From assembly GCA_934645175.1 (NCBI GenBank), contig CAKUDE010000004.1, positions 19,765 through 83,764 of the forward strand: a DNA stretch of 64,000 nucleotides, given 5' to 3'. The notes beneath the pieces were generated by a model. It was given only the letters and a program-made list of their open reading frames with translations, did no database searches and was not told the DNA's origin. The position numbers and the translations under genes were made by a program. Positions 1 through 9,153 of this stretch are shown piece after piece; the stretch's first letter is position 1, and the number at the start of each line of letters is the position of its first letter. Origin of the DNA: an uncultured Oscillospiraceae bacterium. GTDB lineage: Bacteria > Bacillota > Clostridia > Oscillospirales > Oscillospiraceae.

Positions 1-2072
1 TGCTTGCCTACTACGGAAAATGGGTTCCCCTGGAGCAGCTTCGCGTGGACTGCGGCGTATCGCGTGACGGCGCAAACGCAAGGAATATTCTGATTGCTGC
101 CAGAAGCTACGGTATGATTGCCAAGGGCTACCGTTACGAGCCGAGCGATCTTCGAAAAAACGGCAAATTTCCCTGTATCATCCATTGGAATTTCAATCAC
201 TTCGTCGTTCTTGACGGCTTCCGAGGCAAAAAGGCCTACCTCAACGATCCCGCGCGCGGTAATTATTCCGTAAGCATGGAGGAATTTGACCGCTGCTTCA
301 CCGGTATTTGCCTGATGCTTGAGCCGGGCGAGAGCTTTGAACCGGGCGGCAGCAAAAAGAGTGTCCTGGCCTTTGCGGCAAGCCGCCTGAAGGGCGCGAA
401 GGCTGCGATCCTGTTCGTCGTAATCTCCACGCTGATTTCTTCGCTGCTTTCGATCATTCAGCCCGCTTTTTCCCGTATCTTCCTTGACCGTCTTTTGACG
501 AAGGAAAACCCGGATTGGTTCACGCCTTTTTTGATCGCGCTGGCAGGCCTGTCCCTGCTGCAATTGATCGTTATGGCCGCCGAAACAGTTTACTCCATGC
601 GGATCGACGGAAAAATGACCGTCGTTGGCGATACCACCTTTTTGTGGAAGGTCCTGCGCCTGCCGATGGAGTTCTTCTCGCAAAGAATGGCAGGCGACAT
701 TCAGATGCGCCGCTCCTCCAACGCCGCCGTCGCCAACAGTTTGATCAATACGCTTGCTCCGCTTGCGCTGAACGCGGCAATGATGGTATTCTACCTTGTC
801 GTCATGCTGCGCTATAGCTGGATCCTGACGCTCGTCGGTCTGGCATCCATTCTGATCAATCTGGTGATGTCCAGAATCATTTCCAAAAAACGTATTAACA
901 TCACGCGCGTCCAGATGCGTGACGCGGGCAAGCTTGCAGGCGCGACCGTCGCCGGAATCGAAATGATCGAAACGATCAAAGCCGGCGGTGCGGAAAACGG
1001 TTTCTTCGCCCGCTGGGCAGGCTATCAGGCAAGCGTTAACACACAATCCGTAAAATTTACCAAGCTGGACGCCTACCTCGGGCTGATTCCCACGCTCGTC
1101 TCCGGACTGACTTCAACCGCCGTGCTGATGCTGGGCGTCTGGTTCGCCATCAACGGCACATTTACCGTCGGTATGATCATGGCCTTTCAAGGCTTTCTTA
1201 CCGCATTTACCTCCCCTGCCTCTGCGCTGATTTCCGCCGGCCAATCGCTTCAGGAAATGCGCACCCAGATGGAGCGTATTGAGGACGTCATGCAATACCC
1301 CACGGATCCTGCCTGCGAAGCAACCGGCGACGGCCCGCAAAGCTATTCCAAGCTGTCCGGCAATCTTGAGCTACGGGACGTCACCTTCGGTTACTCCCGT
1401 CTTGCGGCGCCGCTGATCGAGCATTTCAGCCTTTCGGTGAAGCCCGGCGAACGCATTGCGCTTGTCGGCGCCTCCGGCTGCGGAAAGTCAACGCTTTCCA
1501 AGCTGATCTCCGGCCTGTATCAGCCATGGAGCGGTGAGATCCTGTTCGATGGAAAGCCGATCAGCCGCATTGACAGAAGCGTGTTTACCGGCTCTCTTGC
1601 CGTCGTAGATCAGAACATTATCCTGTTTGAGGACACGATCGCCAATAACATTAAAATGTGGGACACCTCCATCGAGGATTTTGAAATGATCCTTGCGGCT
1701 CGCGACGCACATCTGCACGAGGACATTATGCAGCGTGAGGGAGGCTACCAGTATAAGCTGACCGAGGGCGGACGCGACTTTTCCGGCGGTCAGCGGCAGC
1801 GAATGGAGATTGCGCGTGTGCTGGCGCAGGATCCAACCATTGTTATCCTCGACGAGGCAACGAGTGCGCTGGACGCCATGACGGAATTTGAGGTTGTCAA
1901 CTCCATCAAGGAGCGCGGCATTACCTGCATTGTGATTGCACACCGGCTTTCCACCATTCGCGACTGCGACCAGATTCTTGTACTTGATCAGGGCAGGGTC
2001 GTGGAACAGGGCACACACGACGAGCTTTACCGGCGCGGCGGGAAATACGCCGAGCTGATCTCCAACGATTAA
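1..2072 (+). CDS. NHLP/RiPP-type peptide exporter, C39 peptidase-permease-ATPase (5' truncated)
   Basis: This ABC exporter would cleave a double-glycine-type leader from a ribosomal peptide and export the core across the membrane. The reading frame is open from base 3, so the gene begins before the window and the catalytic Cys of the C39 peptidase is not visible. The peptidase's later part is visible (HWNFNHFVVLDG with the His, then LNDPARG with the Asp). It is followed by about six hydrophobic segments and an ATPase domain with Walker A GASGCGKST, signature FSGGQRQR, Walker B IVILDEATSALD and the H-loop IAHR. The second transporter gene follows after 12 bases. The pair matches the two-subunit exporter of NHLP-type bacteriocin clusters (family knowledge). 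The precursor and maturation genes would lie upstream, outside the window. Confidence 0.88.
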   Translation, partial: LAYYGKWVPLEQLRVDCGVSRDGANARNILIAARSYGMIAKGYRYEPSDLRKNGKFPCIIHWNFNHFVVLDGFRGKKAYLNDPARGNYSVSMEEFDRCFTGICLMLEPGESFEPGGSKKSVLAFAASRLKGAKAAILFVVISTLISSLLSIIQPAFSRIFLDRLLTKENPDWFTPFLIALAGLSLLQLIVMAAETVYSMRIDGKMTVVGDTTFLWKVLRLPMEFFSQRMAGDIQMRRSSNAAVANSLINTLAPLALNAAMMVFYLVVMLRYSWILTLVGLASILINLVMSRIISKKRINITRVQMRDAGKLAGATVAGIEMIETIKAGGAENGFFARWAGYQASVNTQSVKFTKLDAYLGLIPTLVSGLTSTAVLMLGVWFAINGTFTVGMIMAFQGFLTAFTSPASALISAGQSLQEMRTQMERIEDVMQYPTDPACEATGDGPQSYSKLSGNLELRDVTFGYSRLAAPLIEHFSLSVKPGERIALVGASGCGKSTLSKLISGLYQPWSGEILFDGKPISRIDRSVFTGSLAVVDQNIILFEDTIANNIKMWDTSIEDFEMILAARDAHLHEDIMQREGGYQYKLTEGGRDFSGGQRQRMEIARVLAQDPTIVILDEATSALDAMTEFEVVNSIKERGITCIVIAHRLSTIRDCDQILVLDQGRVVEQGTHDELYRRGGKYAELISND

Positions 2073-2084
2073 GGGGGTGTTTGG

Positions 2085-4277
2085 ATGGGTTGGTTTGACG
2101 AACAAATCAAGCTGAGAATCGAAAGAGACAACGAAACCTTTTCCGATGCCATGCAGGAAATCTCCTCCATTGTGGAGGGACGGCAGCCGGGGATTGACGA
2201 AAGCGAGCAGGCAAAGCACGCCATTGAAAAGATTTTTGCCTATCTTCACCTGAAGTGCGACGAGGTTCCGGAGAATATTACGGACGCGGAGGAGCGACTG
2301 GAGTATTACTGCCGGCCGCACGGGGTAATGCGTCGAACCGTCGAGCTGGCGGACGGCTGGTACCGTGATGCGATCGGCCCGATGCTCGGGCGGAAAAAGG
2401 ACAGCGGCGAATGGGTCGCGCTCCTTCCAAACGGCCTGACCGGCTACAGCTACTACGACGAGGCAACCGGAAAGCGCATTCGCCTTACGAAGAAAACACA
2501 GACCTTGTTTGAGCGCGAAGCCGTTTGCTTCTATAAGCCGTTCCCGCAGAAGAAGCTCACGCTGTTTGCACTGGTGCGCTATTCCTTCAGCAGCGTGCCT
2601 CTGCCTTCAAAGCTGCTGTTTGTGCTTGCCACTCTGGCGATTACATTGGTCGGCATGATCTCCCCGAAGGTCACGCATATCATTTTCTCGGACGTGATTC
2701 CGGAAGGAAGCGTGCGGCTACTCCTGGCCGTTACCGTCCTGTCCGTCAGCGTTTCGGTCAGCATTATGCTGTTTAACGTTATAAAATCGCTGCTGCTGAA
2801 GCGGATCAGCACACAGATGGACATTTACATTGAAGCCGCGTGCATGGGCAGAATTCTCTCGCTTCCCGCCTCCTTCTTCAAAGGCTACAGCTCCGGCGAT
2901 CTTTCCTCCCGTGCACAAAGTGTCAATGCGCTGTGCTCTACGCTGATGAACACGCTGTTTTCCACCGGCTTTACCTCTCTGTTCTCCCTGATTTACATTA
3001 CCCAGATCTTCGTATATGCGAAGGAGCTCGTAATTCCGGCGCTGGCCGTAATCGCGGCAACACTGGTTTTCTCCGTTCTCAGCTCCATTTGTCAGATACG
3101 AAACGACAAGAAGGAAATGGAATTGAGCAGTCAGGAAAGCGGCATGACCTACTCCATGATTACCGGCGTGGAAAAAATTAAGCTCTCCGGCTCGGAAAAG
3201 CGCGTATTTGCGCGTTGGCTCCGCCTCTACAGCCGGATGTCGGAGCTCGAGTATCAGCCTCCCCTGCTCGTTCTGTTCAGCGACGTAATCACAACCGCAA
3301 TCTCACTGACCGGCACGCTGGTGATGTACTACTTTTCCGTAAAAAGCGGTATCTCCGTTGCCGACTACTATGCCTTTACTGCAGCTTACGGTATGGTCAG
3401 CGGTGCGTTTATGTCCGTCGCCAGTATGGCTCTGACCGCCGCGAGCATCAGCCCTGTGGTCGATATGGCCAAGCCGATCCTTGAAGCCGTACCCGAGGTC
3501 TCCGAGGGCAGACGGCTCGTCACCTCCCTGAGCGGCGGTATCGAGTTGAACAATGTTTCCTTCCGCTATGCCGAAAATATGCCTTTTGTGATCGACAATC
3601 TCTCGCTGAAGATCCGCCCCGGCCAGTACGTTGCCATTGTCGGCAAGACCGGTTGCGGCAAGTCCACGCTGATGCGCCTGCTGCTCGGCTTTGAATCTGC
3701 ACAAAAGGGCGCGATCTATTATGACGGTAAAGACATCAATTCGCTTGACCTCAAGTCTCTGCGCCGCCATATCGGCTCGGTCATGCAGGACGGGAAGCTG
3801 CTCCACGGCGATATTCTTTCCAACATCGTAATCTCCGCTCCACAGCTTCCGCTCTCTGCGGCGTGGGAGGCGGCGGAGCTTGCGGGCGTCGCCGACGACA
3901 TCCGTGCCATGCCGATGGGAATGAATACGCTGATCTCGGAAGGCTCCGGCGGCATTTCCGGCGGTCAGCGGCAGCGGCTTCTGATTGCCCGTGCCGTTGC
4001 ACCCAAGCCGAAAGTCCTGATCTTCGACGAAGCAACAAGCGCACTGGACAATATCACGCAGAAAAAGGTTTCCGATGCACTCTATACGCTCAAATGTACC
4101 CGTATTGTAATTGCGCACCGCCTGTCTACGATCCGCCACTGCGACAGGATCATTGTACTTGACGGCGGAAAGATCGTAGAAGACGGTACCTTCGATGAGC
4201 TCCTTGCCCGGAAGGGTTTCTTTGCGGAGCTTGTTGAGCGGCAGCGCGTTGAGACGGCGGAGCCTTCCGTCGTATAG
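2085..4277 (+). CDS. NHLP/RiPP-type peptide exporter, second permease-ATPase subunit
   Basis: This is a 730-residue ABC exporter half, the likely partner of the upstream C39 transporter. The first roughly 160 residues are a soluble domain without the C39 catalytic residues. A transmembrane region (about residues 165-430) and an ATPase follow, with Walker A GKTGCGKST, signature ISGGQRQR, Walker B VLIFDEATSALD and H-loop IAHR. The start is supported by an AAGGGGG-type ribosome binding site 12 bases after the previous stop, so the two genes are very likely co-transcribed. The length and long N-terminal extension match the second ABC protein of NHLP bacteriocin export systems (established family); the actual substrate cannot be known from this window. 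Confidence 0.86.
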   Translation: MGWFDEQIKLRIERDNETFSDAMQEISSIVEGRQPGIDESEQAKHAIEKIFAYLHLKCDEVPENITDAEERLEYYCRPHGVMRRTVELADGWYRDAIGPMLGRKKDSGEWVALLPNGLTGYSYYDEATGKRIRLTKKTQTLFEREAVCFYKPFPQKKLTLFALVRYSFSSVPLPSKLLFVLATLAITLVGMISPKVTHIIFSDVIPEGSVRLLLAVTVLSVSVSVSIMLFNVIKSLLLKRISTQMDIYIEAACMGRILSLPASFFKGYSSGDLSSRAQSVNALCSTLMNTLFSTGFTSLFSLIYITQIFVYAKELVIPALAVIAATLVFSVLSSICQIRNDKKEMELSSQESGMTYSMITGVEKIKLSGSEKRVFARWLRLYSRMSELEYQPPLLVLFSDVITTAISLTGTLVMYYFSVKSGISVADYYAFTAAYGMVSGAFMSVASMALTAASISPVVDMAKPILEAVPEVSEGRRLVTSLSGGIELNNVSFRYAENMPFVIDNLSLKIRPGQYVAIVGKTGCGKSTLMRLLLGFESAQKGAIYYDGKDINSLDLKSLRRHIGSVMQDGKLLHGDILSNIVISAPQLPLSAAWEAAELAGVADDIRAMPMGMNTLISEGSGGISGGQRQRLLIARAVAPKPKVLIFDEATSALDNITQKKVSDALYTLKCTRIVIAHRLSTIRHCDRIIVLDGGKIVEDGTFDELLARKGFFAELVERQRVETAEPSVV

Positions 4278-4294
4278 AGCTTATCGTGTTCCCC

Positions 4295-4330
4295 CGGCCC
4301 CCGGCTTGCGTTCTTACCGGGGGCCGATTT
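4295..4330 (+). terminator. Intrinsic terminator of the exporter operon
   Basis: A perfect 10-bp GC-rich stem (CGGCCCCCGG at 4295-4304 with CCGGGGGCCG at 4317-4326) encloses a 12-base loop and is followed by a short T-containing stretch. It lies 17 bases after the second transporter stop and separates the exporter from the peptidase genes. Confidence 0.8.
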
Positions 4331-4349
4331 ACATAATCCGATTTTTCTC

Positions 4350-4378
4350 TTGCATTTTCGCGATTGACGTGGTATAGT
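4350..4378 (+). promoter_or_regulatory. Promoter of first M23 peptidase gene
   Basis: A sigma-A type promoter: TTGCAT at 4350-4355, 17-base spacer, TATAGT at 4373-4378. It lies between the exporter terminator and the start at 4417. Confidence 0.75.
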
Positions 4379-4416
4379 GTATCGGAGAATATATACCACA
4401 GGAGGCCGATAGACGT

Positions 4417-5616
4417 ATGAGACGCTTTTTCCGATTGGGCATTTGCCTGCTGCTGATCCTTTCCGTCTTTACCGGTATGGCAGCTGTCGCATTTGCCAAG
4501 TCTTCTTCGGAGATCCAGAAAGAGATTGATAAGCTGAAGCAGGAGGCCAAGGAGATCGACAAGCAAAAAGCAGACGTTAAGAATGAGCTCAATTCCATCA
4601 ACGAGGAAATTCGCAGCTTCGCAGACAAAAAACGCGCGGTTGATGAGGAAATCGTCCTTCTGATGCAGCAATCGGAAAATATTGACGAGCAAATCCATCA
4701 ATACAATCTGCTGATTGCCGAAAAGCAGAGTGAGCTGGATACGCTTGTGCAAACACAGGCCGATCTGTTTGAGCGCTATAAGCTGCGTATGCGCGCCATA
4801 CAGGAGCAGGGTGATGTTTCTTATTTGTCCGTCCTTCTTCAGGCAAACAGCTTTGCCGATATGCTCAACCGTCTTGTCATGATTGAGGAGATTGCCAACG
4901 CAGACCAACGGATGCTTGCGGAATTCCGCCAAATGGCCGGCGAGGTGCTCGGTGCAAAGGAATCGCTCGCCGCAGAAAAAACGGAAATTGAATTAAAAAA
5001 AGCCGAGCTGGAACAGACAAAGGCAGAGCTGGACAGCCGCCGTGCGGAGGCTGATCAGATGCTTACCGAGCTGTCAAAGGATCAGCAGAAGATGAAGGAA
5101 GAGTATCAGAAGATCCTGGACTCCGAGGGCGACCTTGATGCGATCATTGCGCAGCGCGAGAAGGAGTATACGGAGCAGAAAAAACGCGAGGATGAAGAAA
5201 AGATCATCACCGAAAAGGGATTCATGTTCCCCGTTGCGCTTGACGGCTTTGTGTATCTCAGCTCCGGATATAAGTGGCGCTGGCACCCGATTACGGGGCA
5301 ATATACGCTGCATAACGGCGTTGACCTCGCCTCCTATGCCGGTACTCGCATTTTCGCCAGTAAGAGCGGTGTCGTCACCACCAGTACATACAGCAACTCC
5401 TGGGGAAATTATGTCGTGATTAACCACGGAGACGGCTATTCCACACTTTACGGCCATATGCAAAGCCGCGCAGTCAAGGTCGGCGACGTTGTGAAGCAAG
5501 GACAGGTCATCGGCTATGTCGGTTCGACCGGCTGGTCTACCGGACCGCACCTGCACTTCACGATCTACTACAACGGTTCTACCGTAAATCCCATTGACTA
5601 CATAAACATTCCGTAA
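4417..5616 (+). CDS. Secreted coiled-coil M23 (LytM) peptidase / murein hydrolase activator-like
   Basis: This 399-residue exported protein probably acts on peptidoglycan or activates a murein amidase. A signal peptide (residues 1-27, ending AFA) is followed by a long charged coiled coil (about 30-260) like that of EnvC. A C-terminal LytM domain carries the zinc ligands: H and D in HNGVDLA and the HxH in PHLHF, plus NHGDGYSTLYGHM. All zinc-ligand motifs are present, so it may be an active endopeptidase rather than only an activator. AGGAGG precedes the start. It has its own promoter and terminator and a tandem paralogue directly downstream. Such pairs are common in Clostridia; a specific link to the peptide exporter is only positional. 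Confidence 0.88.
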   Translation: MRRFFRLGICLLLILSVFTGMAAVAFAKSSSEIQKEIDKLKQEAKEIDKQKADVKNELNSINEEIRSFADKKRAVDEEIVLLMQQSENIDEQIHQYNLLIAEKQSELDTLVQTQADLFERYKLRMRAIQEQGDVSYLSVLLQANSFADMLNRLVMIEEIANADQRMLAEFRQMAGEVLGAKESLAAEKTEIELKKAELEQTKAELDSRRAEADQMLTELSKDQQKMKEEYQKILDSEGDLDAIIAQREKEYTEQKKREDEEKIITEKGFMFPVALDGFVYLSSGYKWRWHPITGQYTLHNGVDLASYAGTRIFASKSGVVTTSTYSNSWGNYVVINHGDGYSTLYGHMQSRAVKVGDVVKQGQVIGYVGSTGWSTGPHLHFTIYYNGSTVNPIDYINIP

Positions 5617-5630
5617 CGCAAAATCGTTTT

Positions 5631-5666
5631 TTCAGCCCATGATTGTTCATGGGCTGAATTTTTTTG
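5631..5666 (+). terminator. Intrinsic terminator after first M23 gene
   Basis: A perfect 10-bp stem (TTCAGCCCAT at 5631-5640, ATGGGCTGAA at 5649-5658) with an 8-base loop, followed by a run of seven T. Confidence 0.9.
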
Positions 5667-5676
5667 CAAAAAAGGC

Positions 5677-5705
5677 TTGCAATTTTGTATCCGACGTGAT
5701 ACAAT
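5677..5705 (+). promoter_or_regulatory. Promoter of second M23 peptidase gene
   Basis: TTGCAA at 5677-5682, 17-base spacer, TACAAT at 5700-5705. The gene starts about 105 bases further on, leaving an untranslated leader of about 95 bases in which no structured riboswitch is evident. Confidence 0.72.
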
Positions 5706-5810
5706 GATTACAAATTGTAACCGTTTGTAACCTTTCTTCTGGAAAATGCATTTTTCCTGTCATTCTTTCCGGAATAGAGATAGAAATCCTTACTACTTCG
5801 GAGGCCCCGA

Positions 5811-7019
5811 ATGCGCAGCAGATTCATTCGCATACTGCTCAGCCTTGTGCTGATTGCATCCATATCTTGCAGCTTCATGCTCACCGGTTCCGCAGATACG
5901 TCCGATGATATCAAGGCCGAGCTTGAAAAGCTTCAGCAAAAGAGCGATAGGCTCAGACAGCAGACCGAAGAGCTTCGCAGTCAGTTCGCAAGCAACCGGG
6001 ATCAGCTTTTTACCGTTTCGATGAAAAAGGCCCTGCTTGATCAGGAGATTGAGCTTTTGCACCAGGAGGTTGAGAATGAGCAGCAGATGCTGCACCGCTA
6101 TAACCTTCTGATTGCGGAAAAACAGAGTGAACTGGATGCCCTGTATCAAAAGCGTGACCAATTGTTTGAATCCTTCTGCCAGCGCATCCGCGCGATGCAG
6201 GAAAATGAAACCACCGGCTATGCCTCTCTCCTTCTTCAGGCGAGTAGCTTTTCCGACCTTCTCAGCCGCTCCGTTATGGTCGAGGAGGTAGCCAGGGCTG
6301 ATCGGAAGCTGATTGAAGAGCTGCGCGAGATGGCAAATACCGTCCTGGATGCGAAGGCCTCCCTTGCCGCGGAGAAAACCGCAATACAGATCAAACACGC
6401 CGAATTGGCCGAGAAGCAGGAGGAATTATCCGCAAAACGTGCAGAAGCCGATGCGCTTTTGACGGAATTGGATCAGAACCGCTCTCTGCTTAACAGCCTG
6501 ATTAACAGCAATGTTGAGCAGGAAAATCAGCTGACCGAGCAGCTTGCCAAGCTTGAAAAGGATTATAACGACGCCAAGAACGTCGAAGAAAACTTCTTCA
6601 TTTCCGAGCAGGGTTTCATATTCCCCGTCGATGTCAGCGGTTTTTCCTATGTTTCTTCTAACTACGGCTACCGTACCGACCCGATTACCGGCGCGCGCGG
6701 CAGCTTCCATAACGGAATAGACCTTGCTGCCTACTACGGCACTCCCATCTACGCTGCCAAAACCGGTGAAGTTACGCGAGTAGTGGATTCTTATCTCTAC
6801 GGAAAGTATGTTATCGTTAACCACGGCGATGGCTACTCGACATACTATGGACATATGACCCGGTACGTCGTCGAAGTCGGTCAGGTCGTAAAACAGGGCG
6901 AAATCATCGGCTACGTCGGCATGACCGGCGTCTACGCCACCGGCTACCATCTCCATTTCGGCGTATTCTACAACGGTTCTACTGTAGATCCGGCCGATTA
7001 TATCCAGATTCCGAACTGA
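5811..7019 (+). CDS. Secreted coiled-coil M23 (LytM) peptidase, paralogue of the preceding gene
   Basis: This 402-residue exported protein has the same architecture as its neighbour: signal peptide (about 1-28), long coiled coil (about 30-260) and C-terminal LytM domain. Its zinc ligands are in HNGIDLA and YHLHF, with NHGDGYSTYYGHM. The two proteins share long near-identical blocks in the coiled coil (for example YNLLIAEKQSELD), so they arose by tandem duplication. GGAGG sits 6 bases before the ATG. A separate promoter and terminator imply independent control of the two copies. Its likely role is cell-wall remodelling, for example during division or sporulation; the sequence does not say which. 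Confidence 0.88.
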   Translation: MRSRFIRILLSLVLIASISCSFMLTGSADTSDDIKAELEKLQQKSDRLRQQTEELRSQFASNRDQLFTVSMKKALLDQEIELLHQEVENEQQMLHRYNLLIAEKQSELDALYQKRDQLFESFCQRIRAMQENETTGYASLLLQASSFSDLLSRSVMVEEVARADRKLIEELREMANTVLDAKASLAAEKTAIQIKHAELAEKQEELSAKRAEADALLTELDQNRSLLNSLINSNVEQENQLTEQLAKLEKDYNDAKNVEENFFISEQGFIFPVDVSGFSYVSSNYGYRTDPITGARGSFHNGIDLAAYYGTPIYAAKTGEVTRVVDSYLYGKYVIVNHGDGYSTYYGHMTRYVVEVGQVVKQGEIIGYVGMTGVYATGYHLHFGVFYNGSTVDPADYIQIPN

Positions 7020-7074
7020 TCTCCGGTTCTGAAAGTCATCCCCTTTTGGAGCCGTTTCCGGCACGAGATGCGCC

Positions 7075-7113
7075 AAACTGCATGAGGCTTTAGCCTCATG
7101 CAGTTTATTTTTT
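7075..7113. terminator. Bidirectional terminator between M23 and CBS genes
   Basis: A perfect 14-bp stem (AAACTGCATGAGGC at 7075-7088, GCCTCATGCAGTTT at 7093-7106) with a 4-base loop. T-rich sequence follows on the plus strand. It overlaps the stop codon of the convergent CBS gene, so it can serve both transcripts. Confidence 0.85.
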
Positions 7114-7536
7114 GCGGTGGATATTCCACGATATTTCGCAAAGCGCCTGACCGGCCTCCATTGAAAAATCAGGGACTTTGGCAACATCGCCAAGGGATAC
7201 CATGCCCACAAGGCGTCCGTTCTCCTCCACCGGTAGACGGCGAATCTTCTCGCGCGCCATCAATTCCGTTGCTTCATGAATATCCGCTTCCGGTGAAATG
7301 CTGATAAGCCTTCGCGTCATAATCTCCGAAACCTTTGTCCCTGTTGCCTCATCCTCTGCCGCAACGCAGCGAAGAACAATATCCCGATCCGTGAGCAAAC
7401 CACGCAGTTTCCCCTCCTTTGTGCAGACGGGCAACGCACCAAGATTGTGACGCGATAACAGACGTGCCGCAACTGCGATATTCTCCTCCGGTGAGACGGA
7501 AACCACATTGGCCGACATAATGCTTTTTACCTTCAT
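7105..7536 (-). CDS. Two-CBS-domain protein
   Basis: This 143-residue soluble protein consists of a CBS domain pair (Bateman module), a family that binds adenine nucleotides or similar ligands and signals energy state. The first CBS begins VKSIMSANVVSVSPEENI and the second begins VSEIMTRRLISISPEADI; each ends in the usual LLTDRDI / MVSLGDVA pattern. The start at 7536 is chosen because GGAGGCG lies 5 bases before that ATG, although the frame stays open upstream. No effector domain is attached, so a partner protein is unknown. It lies downstream of nfnB, but a strong terminator separates them. Confidence 0.85.
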   Translation of the reverse strand: MKVKSIMSANVVSVSPEENIAVAARLLSRHNLGALPVCTKEGKLRGLLTDRDIVLRCVAAEDEATGTKVSEIMTRRLISISPEADIHEATELMAREKIRRLPVEENGRLVGMVSLGDVAKVPDFSMEAGQALCEISWNIHRKK

Positions 7537-7663
7537 TGAATCGCCTCCAAAAATCAGCCCTGCCGACGTATGACTGGCAGAGGCTTCGTCTATCAAATTA
7601 TGGGGCGACCTTCCGCGCTTTATACCACCCTTTTGCGCCCGTATCAAAAGTTCGGGAAATACC

Positions 7664-7709
7664 GTCAAAGAAAAGCACCCTCGGCGGGCATTGGCCCGGT
7701 CGAGGGTGC
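7664..7709 (-). terminator. Terminator of the nfnAB transcript
   Basis: On the minus strand, a 9-bp stem (GCACCCTCG / CGAGGGTGC, 7675-7683 and 7701-7709) with a GC-rich loop is followed by TTTTCTTT. It lies about 50 bases after the nfnB stop. Confidence 0.85.
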
Positions 7710-7757
7710 GATTTCAACCGATTCTGCGTCCGGGCAAAAGCCATTCGCAATAGACTC

Positions 7758-9140
7758 TTATTTGTGGAAGCTGGCGTCAATGGCAGCGGCAGCCTTTTTA
7801 CCGGCACCCATTGCCAGAATAACGGTAGCCGCACCGGTCACGGCATCGCCGCCGGCGTAGACACCCTCACGGGTGGTCATGTTTTCCTCGTTGACGACAA
7901 GGCAGCCCTTCTTGTTCGTTTCCAGACCCGGTGTGGTGGAACGAATGAGCGGGTTCGGAGAAGTACCTAACGCCATAATAACGGTATCGACTGCGAGCTG
8001 GAACTCGCTGCCGGGAATTTCCACAGGACGGCGACGGCCGGATGCATCCGGCTCGCCAAGCTCCATACGAATGCACTCCATCGCGCCGACGCGGCCGTTG
8101 CCGTCGTCAAGGATCTTCGTCGGGTTGCAAAGAACGCACAACTCAATTCCCTCTTCCTTGGCGTGGTGCAGCTCCTCCAAGCGGGCGGGCATCTCCGCCT
8201 CGCCGCGACGATAGACGATATACACGTGCTCGGCGCCGAGTCGCTTCGCGCAGCGCGCGGCATCCATCGCAACGTTACCGCCACCAACAACGGCGACTGC
8301 CTTGGAAACGATCACCGGCGTATCGCTCTGCTCGGTATACGCCTTCATAAGGTTGATACGGGTCAGATACTCGTTTGCGGACATAACGCCCTTGAGTGCT
8401 TCACCGGGGATATGCATAAACATGGGCAGACCCGCGCCAGAGCCGACAAACACAGCCTTAAAGCCCATTTCAAACAGCTCATCGACGGACAGAACCTTAC
8501 CGATGACCATGTTCGTCATGACCTCAACGCCCATTGCCTCGAGTTTCTTCACCTCGTTGGCGACAATGGCCTTCGGCAGACGGAATTCGGGAATACCGTA
8601 AACCAGCACGCCGCCGGCGGTGTGCAGCGCCTCAAAAATCGAAACCTCATAGCCCTTCTTGGCAAGCTCGCCTGCGCAGGTCAGACCGGCAGGGCCGGAA
8701 CCGACGACCGCAACCTTGATACCGTTAGACTGCGGTTTTTCGGGCATTTTATTCACATTTTCACGATACCAGTCGGCAACAAAGCGTTCGAGACGGCCGA
8801 TGGCAACCGGCTCGCCCTTTACACCGCGCACGCACTTGCTCTCACACTGGGACTCCTGCGGGCAGACACGACCGGACAGTGCAGGCAGATTGTTTGTATC
8901 GGTAATGATCTCATAGGCGGCGGCAAAATCGCCCTCGGCAACCTTGCCGATAAACTCGGGAATATGGATATTGACCGGGCAACCTTCGACGCAGTGCGGT
9001 GTCTTGCAGTGCAGGCAGCGCTTTGCTTCCTCAATCGCCATTTCGGGCGTGTAGCCCAGAGATACTTCCTTAAAATTCTTATTACGGACGTTTGCTTCCT
9101 GCTCCGGCATCGGAGTCTTTGTCATCGTCATATTCGGCAT
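7758..9140 (-). CDS. nfnB: NADPH-dependent oxidoreductase, GltA/NfnB type
   Basis: This 460-residue flavoprotein is the large subunit of an electron-bifurcating ferredoxin:NADP oxidoreductase (NfnAB), or alternatively a glutamate synthase small-subunit-like protein. It starts with a twin Fe-S module (CLHCKTPHCVEGCPV and CPQESQCESKCVRG). An FAD-binding VVGSGPAGLTCAGELAKKG and an NAD(P)H-binding VVGGGNVAMDAARCAKRLG follow. The co-directional neighbour, 13 bases upstream, is a ferredoxin-NADP reductase-like subunit. This pairing, without a glutamate synthase large subunit, is the NfnAB arrangement known in clostridia. The bifurcating role is inferred from family and context. Confidence 0.88.
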   Translation of the reverse strand: MPNMTMTKTPMPEQEANVRNKNFKEVSLGYTPEMAIEEAKRCLHCKTPHCVEGCPVNIHIPEFIGKVAEGDFAAAYEIITDTNNLPALSGRVCPQESQCESKCVRGVKGEPVAIGRLERFVADWYRENVNKMPEKPQSNGIKVAVVGSGPAGLTCAGELAKKGYEVSIFEALHTAGGVLVYGIPEFRLPKAIVANEVKKLEAMGVEVMTNMVIGKVLSVDELFEMGFKAVFVGSGAGLPMFMHIPGEALKGVMSANEYLTRINLMKAYTEQSDTPVIVSKAVAVVGGGNVAMDAARCAKRLGAEHVYIVYRRGEAEMPARLEELHHAKEEGIELCVLCNPTKILDDGNGRVGAMECIRMELGEPDASGRRRPVEIPGSEFQLAVDTVIMALGTSPNPLIRSTTPGLETNKKGCLVVNEENMTTREGVYAGGDAVTGAATVILAMGAGKKAAAAIDASFHK

Positions 9141-9153
9141 ATCAACACCCTCC

